A stretch of DNA of 64,000 bases, taken from contig JAHBVV010000023.1 of NCBI GenBank assembly GCA_019637335.1, positions 1 through 64,000 on the forward strand. The letters run 5' to 3'. The DNA is from Candidatus Hydrogenedentota bacterium. Lineage in GTDB: Bacteria; Hydrogenedentota; Hydrogenedentia; Hydrogenedentales; JAEUWI01. Positions 25,362 to 34,120 of this stretch are shown here, one piece after another. Every line of letters begins with the position of its first letter. Within the stretch, counting starts at the first letter, position 1. The notes beneath the pieces were generated by a model that did not search any database, was not told the DNA's origin, and saw only the letters and a list, made by a program, of their open reading frames with translations. Both the position numbers and the translations under genes were made by a program.

Positions 25362-26726
25362 CTATCTGCGTACTCGCTCCGTCGACCACGTCTCAGTCTG
25401 CAGCTTCTCCTTCTTCACGCCCTTGTCGCCGTTGAACCGATGTGAAGCCCGATAGAAACGAACTTCACCGGTAAGGGTATCTCCAGCTACATGCGCTTTG
25501 CCTATAAGCCATCCAGGGTTCCCTGTTAGTTTCGTGTCCCTACCCCAATCGCTATATAAATACGTGAAATAGAAACCGCCGCCAAAATCATAGAAGTCCT
25601 GAATCTCAACGCGCTGGTCACCGTCCGACAGGTTGGCTCTTGTCCCCCCATCACCATGCTCGACAGTCAATTCGAGCGACCGTTGATCGTCCGGATGAAC
25701 GAAACTCCAGGTGCCCTCAAGATCCGTTGCCTCCCGAGTCAATGACCGCTCCTCCTCCCAGCGATACGCGCTGTCCGTGTAGCGGTCCTCCTCCACCTTG
25801 ACCCGCCCCTCCATCGTATTGCCGCGGGCGCGCCCCTCAAAGTCGACGAGAAACTTTCCGTACTGTCCGGATTGGGTCTGGCACTGCCACCGCACGCGGT
25901 CTCCCCAGATATCTAACTCGACCCGGCCCGTTTGCGGTGCCTGGCCCAGTACCTCAAAGTTGCCGGTCACATCCGATAGGCGTTGCGTAAGGTACAGGCG
26001 CAATTCGTGGCGGCCGGCAGACGTCTGGATCTCCGTGACCCACACGCCCGCGACCGGCGCGGGCATGACCCATAAGAAGGTCTTGCTGCGCATGTTCATG
26101 CCCCAGGCATTCTCCGAATAGCTCGGAACGTCGGTAATCCCGGGAAACTGAGGGGCCATCGTGCCCCACATCCCGACGCGGGTCTGAAAGGTCGTCAGTT
26201 CCTTGTTCGGTTTCCATTCCCCCATGCCGGCCTGGCTGGAAACAATCCGCGTTCCGGGCGGGAGCAATTGGAACAGGCGCGCGCGCAGCGACACATTGGG
26301 GCCGTGCCCAATGAACAAGGTCACCACGGTTGCGTCGCTGAAATCGCTTGTGAACAAATCCTCTTCACGGACGGTGGCGCGGTCGGATACGTGCGAATGT
26401 TCCGCATTTTCTCGGCTCTGTTTGATCAGGGCCGGATCCAGCTCCACGCCCACCGCGCGCTTCGCCCCAAAATCCCGGACGGCCGCGATGACAATGCGCC
26501 CATCCCCGGATCCGAGGTCGTAGACAACATCCTCCGGGCCCGCATCGGCCAGCCAGAGCATTTCCCGAACAATTTCGGGCGGCGTAGGCAGAAAATAGAT
26601 TGGGCCGCCAACGAAGTGGACCGACCTGCGAACAGGCTCAGAAGTTTCCGCCGGTTTCTCCTCTTCCGCCGTCACCCATCGGCAAACAATTACACAGAAA
26701 ACCGTAACCCCTGCCAGCAACCGCAT
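25362..26726 (-). CDS. Exported class I methyltransferase with a C-terminal beta domain
   Basis: A 454-residue protein with an apparent signal peptide (MRLLAGVTVFCVIVCRWVTA) directly before a methyltransferase core. Motif I is VVYDLGSGDGRIVIAAV, motif II VGVELDPALI, and the motif IV region ATVVTLFIGHGPNVSLRARLFQLLPPG resembles DOT1-like and related enzymes. Residues from about 215 on form a beta-rich domain of unknown role (WRQ-type calycin-like pattern). SAM is cytoplasmic, so an exported methyltransferase is puzzling: the N terminus may be an uncleaved membrane anchor instead. ATG 26726 has GGAGG eight bases upstream. Confidence 0.75.
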   Translation of the reverse strand: MRLLAGVTVFCVIVCRWVTAEEEKPAETSEPVRRSVHFVGGPIYFLPTPPEIVREMLWLADAGPEDVVYDLGSGDGRIVIAAVRDFGAKRAVGVELDPALIKQSRENAEHSHVSDRATVREEDLFTSDFSDATVVTLFIGHGPNVSLRARLFQLLPPGTRIVSSQAGMGEWKPNKELTTFQTRVGMWGTMAPQFPGITDVPSYSENAWGMNMRSKTFLWVMPAPVAGVWVTEIQTSAGRHELRLYLTQRLSDVTGNFEVLGQAPQTGRVELDIWGDRVRWQCQTQSGQYGKFLVDFEGRARGNTMEGRVKVEEDRYTDSAYRWEEERSLTREATDLEGTWSFVHPDDQRSLELTVEHGDGGTRANLSDGDQRVEIQDFYDFGGGFYFTYLYSDWGRDTKLTGNPGWLIGKAHVAGDTLTGEVRFYRASHRFNGDKGVKKEKLQTETWSTERVRR

Positions 26727-26798
26727 AGCCTGCCCTCCAGGTAAACACCCGTTGCGCCTTCGCGCCTTTGCGTGACCCAAAACCCAAAACCCGCACGA

Positions 26799-28814
26799 TC
26801 AATCCGCCAGCCGCGCGACCCGACCGTTCCCATCGCCCCCGGCGCCGATCCACACCGCCGAGGACCACGCCTGCGCGACGCGCTTGTACACCAGTTTTTG
26901 CTGGCGGAGCCGCGCGTAGTAGATCGCGCCCACCTTAGCATCCGGGTCTTCCCAGTTCGCCTCGAAATCCAGCGTCTTCGGCTCCCACCGCTGCACCACC
27001 GAAAACTTCTCCTCGCCGGGCAGCAGCCGCAGCACCTCCACCCATTCGATCACGTCCGTGCCATGCGCGCGCACCTGCACCCGGGCGGCGTCGCTCGGCG
27101 GCGCGGTCTGGCCCATCGGCGTCCCGTTCACGTCGAAATACAGGATGATCTTCGCGCCCGTCGTGGCGTAGGTATGCTTGTCATACAGCGCCTGAAAGAT
27201 GTCGTTGCGCGTCAGGGCCGTGGCGCGCAGGGCCGCCAGGCCATACATCGCGTTCCCCGGTTGTGCCCGGTGATCGTCGGACGCCCCGATCGTGGAAAGC
27301 TTGAGCCCGAGACGCCACACATCCTGCAGGTTCACCGCGCCCTCCGCGCTGCTGGAGTCGCTGGTAAAGTCGCTCTGTTCGAAGGCCAGCGGGTGGCTCG
27401 GGTCGTACACCTCGCTCAGCCCGTGCCCGGAGTACATCTCGAAGTTCCGGCGGAGCTCGTCGTTCACCAGATCAAACTCCACCCCCTTCGGGAATTTCCC
27501 CGTGTGGTGCGGGATCGTCAGCGCGTTGCCCGCCTCCAGCGCGTCCCACAGCGCCGGCAAAGTCGAAGTCTGCGGGTTGATCAGCGCCCCCGGCCCGCCG
27601 CGGAAGTACACGTTGTGGTGGCCGTAGGGCGGCCCGAAGCTGCATTCGTAGGCGTGCAGGGTCACAAACGATCCCGGCGCGTAGTAGGCCTCCGTAAGCG
27701 AAACGTACTCCGGCCAGTAGAACGTGTTCAGGCCCCGGTTCCAGCCCGGATCCGGCTCCTGCGAATGATCCGTCATCGCGTAGAAGTCCAGGCTCGTCGT
27801 GTAGCGCGCGTAGTTGAACGCGTCGCGCCCCACCCCGTCCCAGCTGTAGCTCGTGTGCGAATGCAGGTCCCCCCAGTACAGCTGCCGCTCCGGCAGCGAA
27901 ACCAGCACCTCCGTCGGGTTGCCCAGCAGTTCGCGGCCCTCCTCCTCCCAGACCCCCGCAATCCGAACGACGCCCTGGCGCTCCGGCGTCACCTCGAACT
28001 CGGCCCACGCGTGATCGCGGTAGATGCTCACCGATTCCGGACCCGTCATCCCCTCGGGATAGCGCAGCTTGAAGGTCGCCGGACCCATCGCGGGATTAAA
28101 CTCCTTGTCCAGCATGGCCACGCGGCACGTGATCGGCGCGCCCGCGGCCGCCGTCGATGGCTGGTGGATCTGCGCGTAGACCGCCTGGCCGGATCGCGTC
28201 TCGATGTACGGCGTCCGGCTCACGTTTTCGAAATGGCTGTCCCCGTCGTGATCCAGCGCCACCAGCACCGGCATCGGCAACACCGAAACCGCCCCCGCCT
28301 GGTAGCCCTTACTCCCGCCCGACGTATCGCCATACACCACCCGGATCGTGTCGCCCTCCGCAAGCGCGCCCGCGGTCACCAGCACGCGCACCACAAAGAC
28401 ATAACGCTCGCTGCGCCCGTCGAGGCTCTTTTTCGCATGCTTGATCAATTCGTTGTCCCGCTCGTCCTCCACGATACAGCGAACCGTCGCCCCTTCGTTC
28501 GAAACGCTCGCGGTAACATAGTTGTCCGCCTTCGGGTCCTTCGTCTGAAGGCGCAACGCCGAGTTCCGCGGGCCCGCGTGCCATTCGTCCGGTAATTGCA
28601 CCCGGATCCCGCCGCCCGCCGCGATGCCGCCCGCGCCAACGGTGTACGTGATCGTCCAGGTCCCGTATTCCCCCGCAATTCCCTGTTCCGGCGCCGCCGT
28701 GGCCGCCCCCAGATCCACCCACGCCTCGGGAACCATCACCGGCTCGGGAACCTCCTGGGCGGCGGCGAACAGGCTGAGGCACATCAATGCAACGAACAGG
28801 GTGGCGGATCGCAT
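26799..28814 (-). CDS. Secreted PHP-domain phosphoesterase, DUF3604 family
   Basis: A 671-residue protein with a signal peptide (MRSATLFVALMCLSLFAAA). An N-terminal beta-sandwich region (about 25-300) leads to the DUF3604/PHP hydrolase part: YWGDLHSHT with His318 and His320, the MTDHS motif with His350, ITIPHHTGK, and STIGASDDHRAQPG. All the usual metal ligands are present, so it is expected to be an active metal-dependent phosphoesterase outside the cytoplasm; the substrate is unknown. ATG 28814 is chosen over 28829 because AAAGGA lies six bases before it. It is 72 bases upstream of the exported methyltransferase gene and probably co-transcribed with it. Confidence 0.88.
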   Translation of the reverse strand: MRSATLFVALMCLSLFAAAQEVPEPVMVPEAWVDLGAATAAPEQGIAGEYGTWTITYTVGAGGIAAGGGIRVQLPDEWHAGPRNSALRLQTKDPKADNYVTASVSNEGATVRCIVEDERDNELIKHAKKSLDGRSERYVFVVRVLVTAGALAEGDTIRVVYGDTSGGSKGYQAGAVSVLPMPVLVALDHDGDSHFENVSRTPYIETRSGQAVYAQIHQPSTAAAGAPITCRVAMLDKEFNPAMGPATFKLRYPEGMTGPESVSIYRDHAWAEFEVTPERQGVVRIAGVWEEEGRELLGNPTEVLVSLPERQLYWGDLHSHTSYSWDGVGRDAFNYARYTTSLDFYAMTDHSQEPDPGWNRGLNTFYWPEYVSLTEAYYAPGSFVTLHAYECSFGPPYGHHNVYFRGGPGALINPQTSTLPALWDALEAGNALTIPHHTGKFPKGVEFDLVNDELRRNFEMYSGHGLSEVYDPSHPLAFEQSDFTSDSSSAEGAVNLQDVWRLGLKLSTIGASDDHRAQPGNAMYGLAALRATALTRNDIFQALYDKHTYATTGAKIILYFDVNGTPMGQTAPPSDAARVQVRAHGTDVIEWVEVLRLLPGEEKFSVVQRWEPKTLDFEANWEDPDAKVGAIYYARLRQQKLVYKRVAQAWSSAVWIGAGGDGNGRVARLAD

Positions 28815-28879
28815 GGGTCTTCCTTTCATGTAAATCGGCTCAAGCGCTCCACTAAACCCTACATGCGCGCGCGACCCAA

Positions 28880-28908
28880 TTCAAACCCGCCAAAAACTGT
28901 GCTAAACT
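28880..28908 (+). promoter_or_regulatory. Candidate promoter for the gene at 28952
   Basis: TTCAAA (28880-28885), 17 bases, TAAACT (28903-28908), lying 43 bases before the start codon. Both hexamers match consensus at four of six positions. Confidence 0.4.
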
Positions 28909-28951
28909 CGCTGAAATTGGACCACCAGCGAAGAGGAGCCAGGCACGCCCG

Positions 28952-29809
28952 ATGCAGCCCGACACCCCGAAAAAAGCCACCGGATTTCCCGCGCGATTGC
29001 ACGTCCTCATCGCGCGCAATGCCCCCGTGGGCCTGGTGATTCGGCGCGGGCCCGCGGAGCGCGTGGCGACCTTTTCCTGGAACCGCCGGACGGATACCAT
29101 CGTGCTCGGGCAGTGGATGAAAGGCTATATTCACGAGCGCCGCGCCGATCTCTCCCCCGATGGCAAGCACTGGATCTACTTCGCGGTGAACGGACGCTGG
29201 TCGGACGAAGCCCAGGGCGCCTGGACCGCCGTCGCGCGCGCGCCCTGGCTGAAGGCCGAAACACTCCTCGCCAAGGGCGACTGCTGGCAGGGCGGCGGAC
29301 TCTTTCTCGACAACCGGAGCTTCTGGGTGGATGGCGGCGATTGCCATGAACCGCTCCAATTGTCTCGGGACGTAAAGCGAAAGCCATTCTATGAGCCCTC
29401 GACCCGCTATGGATGGGAAAGCCTGACCGTCTACTACGACCGCCTGCAACGCGATGGATGGACACTGGTATCGCTGGATTCCGAGCGCGCCTCCGACCGC
29501 ATCACCCTCTTCGAGCGGCGACTTCCGCACGGCTGGACCCTCCAGAAGCTTTGCCACGCGAACGCGAGCAACAAGCGCCCCCAGGGAACCGGCGTCTACT
29601 GGGACGAACACGCCTTGATCAACGAAACCGGCGATACGCTCACCTTTCCCAAATGGCGCTGGGCGGACTGGGTCGACGACCGCCTCGTGTATGCGGAAGC
29701 CGGCGCCCTCTACCGCCGCGCCATCCGAAACGCGAAGGAACTCGCCCCGCCGCGCTTGATCCACGACTTCAATGCGTATACCTTCGAAGAGCGGCTCGCC
29801 CAATATTGA
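28952..29809 (+). CDS. Conserved hypothetical protein, beta-rich
   Basis: A 285-residue cytoplasmic protein with no signal peptide and no motif that I can tie to an enzyme. It has many Trp and Tyr residues and repeating beta segments such as ADLSPDGKHWIYFAVNGRW and GGLFLDNRSFWVDGG, with a late FPKWRWADWVDDRLVYAEAGALYR. The spacing of these blocks suggests a small beta-propeller. GAGGAG lies 12 bases before ATG 28952. The following phosphoesterase gene starts 48 bases after the stop, so the two may share a transcript. Confidence 0.7.
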   Translation: MQPDTPKKATGFPARLHVLIARNAPVGLVIRRGPAERVATFSWNRRTDTIVLGQWMKGYIHERRADLSPDGKHWIYFAVNGRWSDEAQGAWTAVARAPWLKAETLLAKGDCWQGGGLFLDNRSFWVDGGDCHEPLQLSRDVKRKPFYEPSTRYGWESLTVYYDRLQRDGWTLVSLDSERASDRITLFERRLPHGWTLQKLCHANASNKRPQGTGVYWDEHALINETGDTLTFPKWRWADWVDDRLVYAEAGALYRRAIRNAKELAPPRLIHDFNAYTFEERLAQY

Positions 29810-29856
29810 CGCGCCCGCCCCGTTAACCACGGCCACCAACCCAAGGACCCGCCCCC

Positions 29857-30903
29857 ATGCTCCATCACCGCATACCGCTCCTCCTCGCCCTCGCCTTGGC
29901 GCTCGCCCCGCTGCTCGCCGCCGCCGCGCTCGACCCCGCGCCGGAGGGCTCCTTCAGCATTGTCGTCCTCCCGGATACCCAGGGCTACCGCGGCGCAAAT
30001 ACCAAGGCCACCCCGGACAGCGCCGACCCGGTCACCAACCCCGTCTTTGAGGCCCATACCCGCTGGATCGCGGACAACATCGACACCCAGCGCATCGCCT
30101 TCGTGACCCACGTGGGCGACATCGTCGACAAGAACGTCGAAGCCCAGTGGGAGGTCGCGCGCGCGCACATGGACCATCTCCACGGCCGCGTCCCCTACGG
30201 CATCGTCGTCGGCAACCACGATATGACCGCCGCCGGCGATTCCTCGCTCTTCCAGCGCTACTTCCCCGCGTCGCGCTTTGCCGGTTTCGCGTGGTACGGC
30301 GGCGCTTTCGAGGGCGACCCCGACCGCCCCGGCCACTCGGGAAACAACGCCAACAGCTACCAGCTTTTCTCCGCCGCCGGCCTCGATTTCATCATCCTCC
30401 ACCTCGAATGCAACGCGCCGGACAACGTCGTCGCCTGGGCGGACGATCTCCTCCGGCAACATCCAAGCCGCGTCGCCCTCGTCAGCACCCATATGGACCT
30501 CGGCCCCCGCGAAAAACCGGCAGACAACCAGGGCTACATCGACGACCCCAAGGGCCGCATGCGCTGGTCCAAATGCCACGGCGAGCGCGGAAACACCCCC
30601 AAACAGCTCTGGGACAAGCTCTACCGCAAGCACCCCAACCTCCTCCTGATCTTCTCCGGCGACCAGAGCCGCACCACCGCCATGTACCTCCCCAAAAACG
30701 GCGACGCCGGCAACACCGTCCACGCCCTCCTCAGCGACTACACCTCCAGCGGCCCCCTCCGCATCTACCGCTTCCACCCGGCGCAAGGAGAAATCCAGGT
30801 GATCACCTGGGACACCACCCGCAACGCCCTCGTCGAAGAAACCCCGCGCGTCCCCGGCAGGGAAAACCACCAATTCACCATCCAGCACAACTTCCAGCAA
30901 TAA
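29857..30903 (+). CDS. Secreted calcineurin-like metallophosphoesterase
   Basis: A 348-residue exported enzyme. A hydrophobic signal peptide (LLLALALALAPLLAAAA) is followed by the metallophosphoesterase motifs: FSIVVLPDTQGYR (a variant of the DxH start), THVGDIVDKN (GDxxD), VVGNHD (GNHD), and LVSTHMD with a late histidine. It hydrolyses phosphate mono- or diesters in the periplasm or outside, with a two-metal centre; substrate unknown. The first motif has DTQ where many members have DxH, as in the family subset with that variation. Repeat array A3 follows the stop codon. Confidence 0.88.
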   Translation: MLHHRIPLLLALALALAPLLAAAALDPAPEGSFSIVVLPDTQGYRGANTKATPDSADPVTNPVFEAHTRWIADNIDTQRIAFVTHVGDIVDKNVEAQWEVARAHMDHLHGRVPYGIVVGNHDMTAAGDSSLFQRYFPASRFAGFAWYGGAFEGDPDRPGHSGNNANSYQLFSAAGLDFIILHLECNAPDNVVAWADDLLRQHPSRVALVSTHMDLGPREKPADNQGYIDDPKGRMRWSKCHGERGNTPKQLWDKLYRKHPNLLLIFSGDQSRTTAMYLPKNGDAGNTVHALLSDYTSSGPLRIYRFHPAQGEIQVITWDTTRNALVEETPRVPGRENHQFTIQHNFQQ

Positions 30904-30970
30904 CAACCCCACCACGCTCCCCGAGCCCGCCAAAAGGCCGCCCCACCGGTCCCTGAGCCCGCCGAAGGGC

Positions 30971-31188
30971 CGTCCCTGTAGTCCCTGTAGTCCCTGTAGT
31001 CCCTGTACTCCCTGTAGTCCCTACCGTCCGCCGTCCCTGCCGTCCCTACCGTCCCTACCGTCCCTACCGTCCCTGCCGTCCCTGCCGTCCCTGCCGTCCC
31101 TGTAGTCCCTGTAGTCCCTACCGTCCGCCGTCCCTGCCGTCCCTGCCGTCCCTGTAGTCCCTGCCGTCCCTGTAGTCCCTGCAATCCA
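30971..31188. repeat. 9-bp tandem array A3 (GTCCCTGTA / GTCCCTACC)
   Basis: About 24 units, in blocks of GTCCCTGTA, GTCCCTACC and GTCCCTGCC with two GTCCGCC interruptions. It lies downstream of the phosphoesterase gene and runs up to the leader of the HPF-like gene. Confidence 0.9.
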
Positions 31189-31291
31189 CCCGCCTCTTAC
31201 CGCACACACGTTTCCCCGCACCCGCCCGGTGATATACAATCAATCCAGGCACGAATCGCCACCGCCCCAAGACCCAGGAAGGACCCAAGCC

Positions 31292-31606
31292 ATGCAGATT
31301 CAAGTAAACACCGACAACCACATCGCCGGCCACGAAGGCCTGGCCGCGCGCATCGCCGAGACCGTCGAAGACACGCTCGCCCACAACCGCGATCGAATCA
31401 CACGCGTCGAAGTCCACGTCAGCGACGAAAACGCGCGCAAGCCCGGAACCGACGACAAGCGGTGCGTCATCGAAGCCCGCCTCGAAGGCCACAAGCCCCT
31501 CGCCGCCAGCCACAACGCCGGCACGATTGACGCCGCCGTCAACGGCGCCGCCGAAAAACTCGCCCGCCAGATCTCAAGCACCCTCGGCAAACAACGCGAC
31601 AAGTAA
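31292..31606 (+). CDS. HPF/RaiA-family ribosome-associated protein
   Basis: A 104-residue protein with the S30EA/HPF fold: an opening beta strand (MQIQVNTDNHI), a helix (AARIAETVEDTLAHNRDRI), the strand RVEVHVSDEN, a second strand pair CVIEARLEGHKPLAASHNAG and the helix TIDAAVNGAAEKLARQI. Such proteins bind the 30S decoding centre and silence ribosomes in slow growth. It lacks the C-terminal dimerisation domain of long HPF. GGAAGGA precedes ATG 31292; the frame open further upstream has no ribosome site. Confidence 0.83.
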   Translation: MQIQVNTDNHIAGHEGLAARIAETVEDTLAHNRDRITRVEVHVSDENARKPGTDDKRCVIEARLEGHKPLAASHNAGTIDAAVNGAAEKLARQISSTLGKQRDK

Positions 31607-32230
31607 CACCCCAACACGCCAACCAAATCACCTCGCGAAACCCCGCTCACGCAACGGAGGATCCCTGGCAGTCGTGTCCACGGCAAAGTAGGATAGCCGT
31701 CCCGGCTGTCCACCGCGCCGAAAGGCGCAAAGGATCGCGGACATTCCTGTCCGCGGCAACGTGAGCCCAAACCACCACGCCCCCCCGGCGCCCTCTCTCA
31801 CAACCCCGAATCTCGCCAACCTCAAGTCGCCAGACACCCCCCAACATGGCGAGGCGTTGCAGCGTGCGATACGCTGCGTCGGACATGACACGCAACTCCC
31901 TGCATACCCGGACGACCGAAATAATTCTCTATCCGTGTCATCCGTGAAATCCGTGGGCAAAAAATCCTGATCGCCGCCCGCGCCTACTCCCAATGCAGTC
32001 GTGTGCATTGGTCCTCATTCGTGGATAAAAAAATGCCCCCGCTCAACCACCCACACCATCCTCGCACCAGAAATCACCCTATGCGCTCTCTGCGTTCTCT
32101 GCGGTTAAAACTTCGTCTCTCTTTCCCTTCGTGGTCTTCGTGTCCTTCGTGGTGATCAATTCCCCGGTTGCGGCCAATGGCTGCCCTGTGCGCTTTGTCG
32201 CTCCCAATCCGGTCCCGCAAGCCCCAAACC
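31607..32230. repeat. Intergenic region with family F and family C repeats
   Basis: 31687-31765 holds one composite family F unit (GTAGGATAGCCGTCCC, then GCGGACATTCCTGTCCGCGG, a hairpin). 31920-32215 carries family C text (CCGTGTCATCCGTGAAATCC; CTCTGCGTTCTCTGCGGTT; CTTCGTGTCCTTCGTGGTGA). No gene. Confidence 0.75.
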
Positions 32231-33580
32231 TCACCCGCCCCCGCTTCCCCCCGCCGCCCCAATGCAATAAAGAAACCGGTTCCCCTTCAAAAGAATCGTG
32301 TCCCCCACGATCACCGGCGACGCGTCAAACCCATCCTCCAGCGAATTCACCGCCAGCAATTCAAACGCGTCCCCATGCGCCACAACCGCCGTCTTCCCGC
32401 TCCGGTCCGGCACGTAGATCCGGCCCGCCGCCCCCGCGGGCGACGCATACGTCTGCCGCAGCCCCTCCAGACGCTGCCCCGTGTAGATCAACCGCCCCGT
32501 ATGCGCGTCCACGCACGAAAGGTACGGCTTGATGTCCTCCACCAGGTACAGCCGGTCGCCATAGAGCAGCGGGGTCGGCACGTACGGCGTCGCCTCGTCG
32601 AGACGCCACGCCACCGCCGGCGAATCCGTCAGATCGCCCGAATGCCCCAGCGCGATTGCGCGCATCGCCGATCCGAAGAACCCGCTCGCGCAATAGACCC
32701 GGCCATGCCCCACCACCGGGGTTGGAATCACATTCTGCGTCATCCCGCCGCACGCCCAGACCAATTCCCCCGTCACCGCGTCGTACGCGCGGATCCGGTT
32801 GCCCGCGTTCGTCACCACCTGCCACGCGCCATCCACCTCCACCCCCACCGGCGTCGACCACGACGTGGTCTCGTCGCGGTCCCGCTCCCAGCGGAGTTCG
32901 CCCGTGCGCTTGTCGTACGCCCGTATCTTTGAAGGACCCTCGTGATCCTGCACCGCCACGATGCAATCCCCCACCAGCGCCACCGAGCTGCCCTCTCCGA
33001 AGTTTGATTTCATCGTCATCGGGTCCTGCGGCTGCCCCCAGACCACGTTCCCCGTCCTATCCAACCCGTACACCCCGCGCGACCCAAAGCCGGCCCACAC
33101 CATCTCCCCATCCGTCACCGCCGAATACGCCGCGAAGCTCCCCGCGCGGTGGTGGCCCTCGTGCGGCGTCGCCGTCGCCACCGTCCGCGTCCAGACCGTC
33201 GCCCCCGTCGCGCGATCGATACACACCACGTTGAAGTTAAACGCGGCCTCCGGCTTCTCCAGCGTCAGCCGACGCCCCTGGCCCCGGGGCTGATCGGAAG
33301 CGTCCGGGCGCACCGTCGGTTGCGCCGACTCCTCCGCCGACGCCGCCTCCAGAAGGTAAATGCGATCCCCCCACACCACCGGCGTCGACTGGCCGGTACC
33401 CGCAAGCGGAACCTTCCACAGGATATTCTCCGATTCGCTCCACGTCACCGGCGGATTCCCCGGCGCCACCCCGGTTCCGTCCGGCCCCCGCCACGAAGGC
33501 CAGTGCGGCTCCGCCGGGGCCATACCCGCTATCGCAAGCACCGCAAGCCATGCCGCTGAAAACAATCGGGACCAATCCAT
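32231..33580 (-). CDS. Secreted PQQ-like beta-propeller protein, copy 1
   Basis: A 449-residue exported protein with an N-terminal hydrophobic signal segment (LFSAAWLAVLAIAGMAPA) and then WPSWRGPDGTG, the signature opening of planctomycete-type PQQ-like propellers. Repeated blades carry the pattern G-x-x-x-AYDxxTGELxW (IRAYDKRTGELRWERDRD, IRAYDAVTGELVWACGG, LSCVDAHTGRLIYTG). It lacks obvious PQQ/heme ligands, so a binding or scaffold role is more likely than dehydrogenase activity. It is a diverged paralogue of the gene at 34121-35464, in the same orientation, with repeat DNA between. Confidence 0.85.
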   Translation of the reverse strand: MDWSRLFSAAWLAVLAIAGMAPAEPHWPSWRGPDGTGVAPGNPPVTWSESENILWKVPLAGTGQSTPVVWGDRIYLLEAASAEESAQPTVRPDASDQPRGQGRRLTLEKPEAAFNFNVVCIDRATGATVWTRTVATATPHEGHHRAGSFAAYSAVTDGEMVWAGFGSRGVYGLDRTGNVVWGQPQDPMTMKSNFGEGSSVALVGDCIVAVQDHEGPSKIRAYDKRTGELRWERDRDETTSWSTPVGVEVDGAWQVVTNAGNRIRAYDAVTGELVWACGGMTQNVIPTPVVGHGRVYCASGFFGSAMRAIALGHSGDLTDSPAVAWRLDEATPYVPTPLLYGDRLYLVEDIKPYLSCVDAHTGRLIYTGQRLEGLRQTYASPAGAAGRIYVPDRSGKTAVVAHGDAFELLAVNSLEDGFDASPVIVGDTILLKGNRFLYCIGAAGGSGGG

Positions 33581-34120
33581 CTCATGCTCCTCGTGACGCT
33601 AGCAGCGCCTTCCGAATTCGTATCACTTTAGCCGTCTGAAGTTGAGTAGCAGTCTAACCACGAATGGACACGATTTCACACGAATATGAAATCGAGATTC
33701 AGTTCATGAAGCCGGCCTATACCCAGGCCCGCATCCAGGAAGCGAGAAATCTGATTGGCCGCGGAGAACATAGATCAACCCTTTCGTCCCAACGAAGGAG
33801 TCTTCTCAAGGTTGCGCGCGGATCCGCACAGTTAATTCATCCCAATGCATTCGTGTGCATTGGAGTTCATTCGTGGTTAAAAATGCGCTCTCGATCATCC
33901 ACCGAATCCATCTGCGTACAGGAAATCACCCTATGCGCTCTCTGCGTTCTCTGCGGTTAAAACCCTTCTCCGTTTCTCTTCGTGGCCTTCGCGCCCTTCG
34001 TGGTGATCATTTCTTTGGTTGCGGCCCAAGGCTGCCCCGTGTTCATTCGTGGTTCAAAATCTTCCTTGCTTCAGACGGCTGAATTTTTACCCGAATTCAA
34101 TCCGCGCCGGGAATGCGCCC
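33581..34120. repeat. Family C repeats between two propeller genes
   Basis: Text such as CCCAATGCATTCGTGTGCAT, CTCTCTGCGTTCTCTGCGGT and CCTTCGCGCCCTTCGTGGTG repeats what is seen at 61320-61540. A short open frame at 33664-33960 is only translated repeat and is not called. Confidence 0.75.

Noticed and set aside
33664-33960. Small protein in the gap between the two propeller genes
   Set aside because: The frame consists of family C repeat text.
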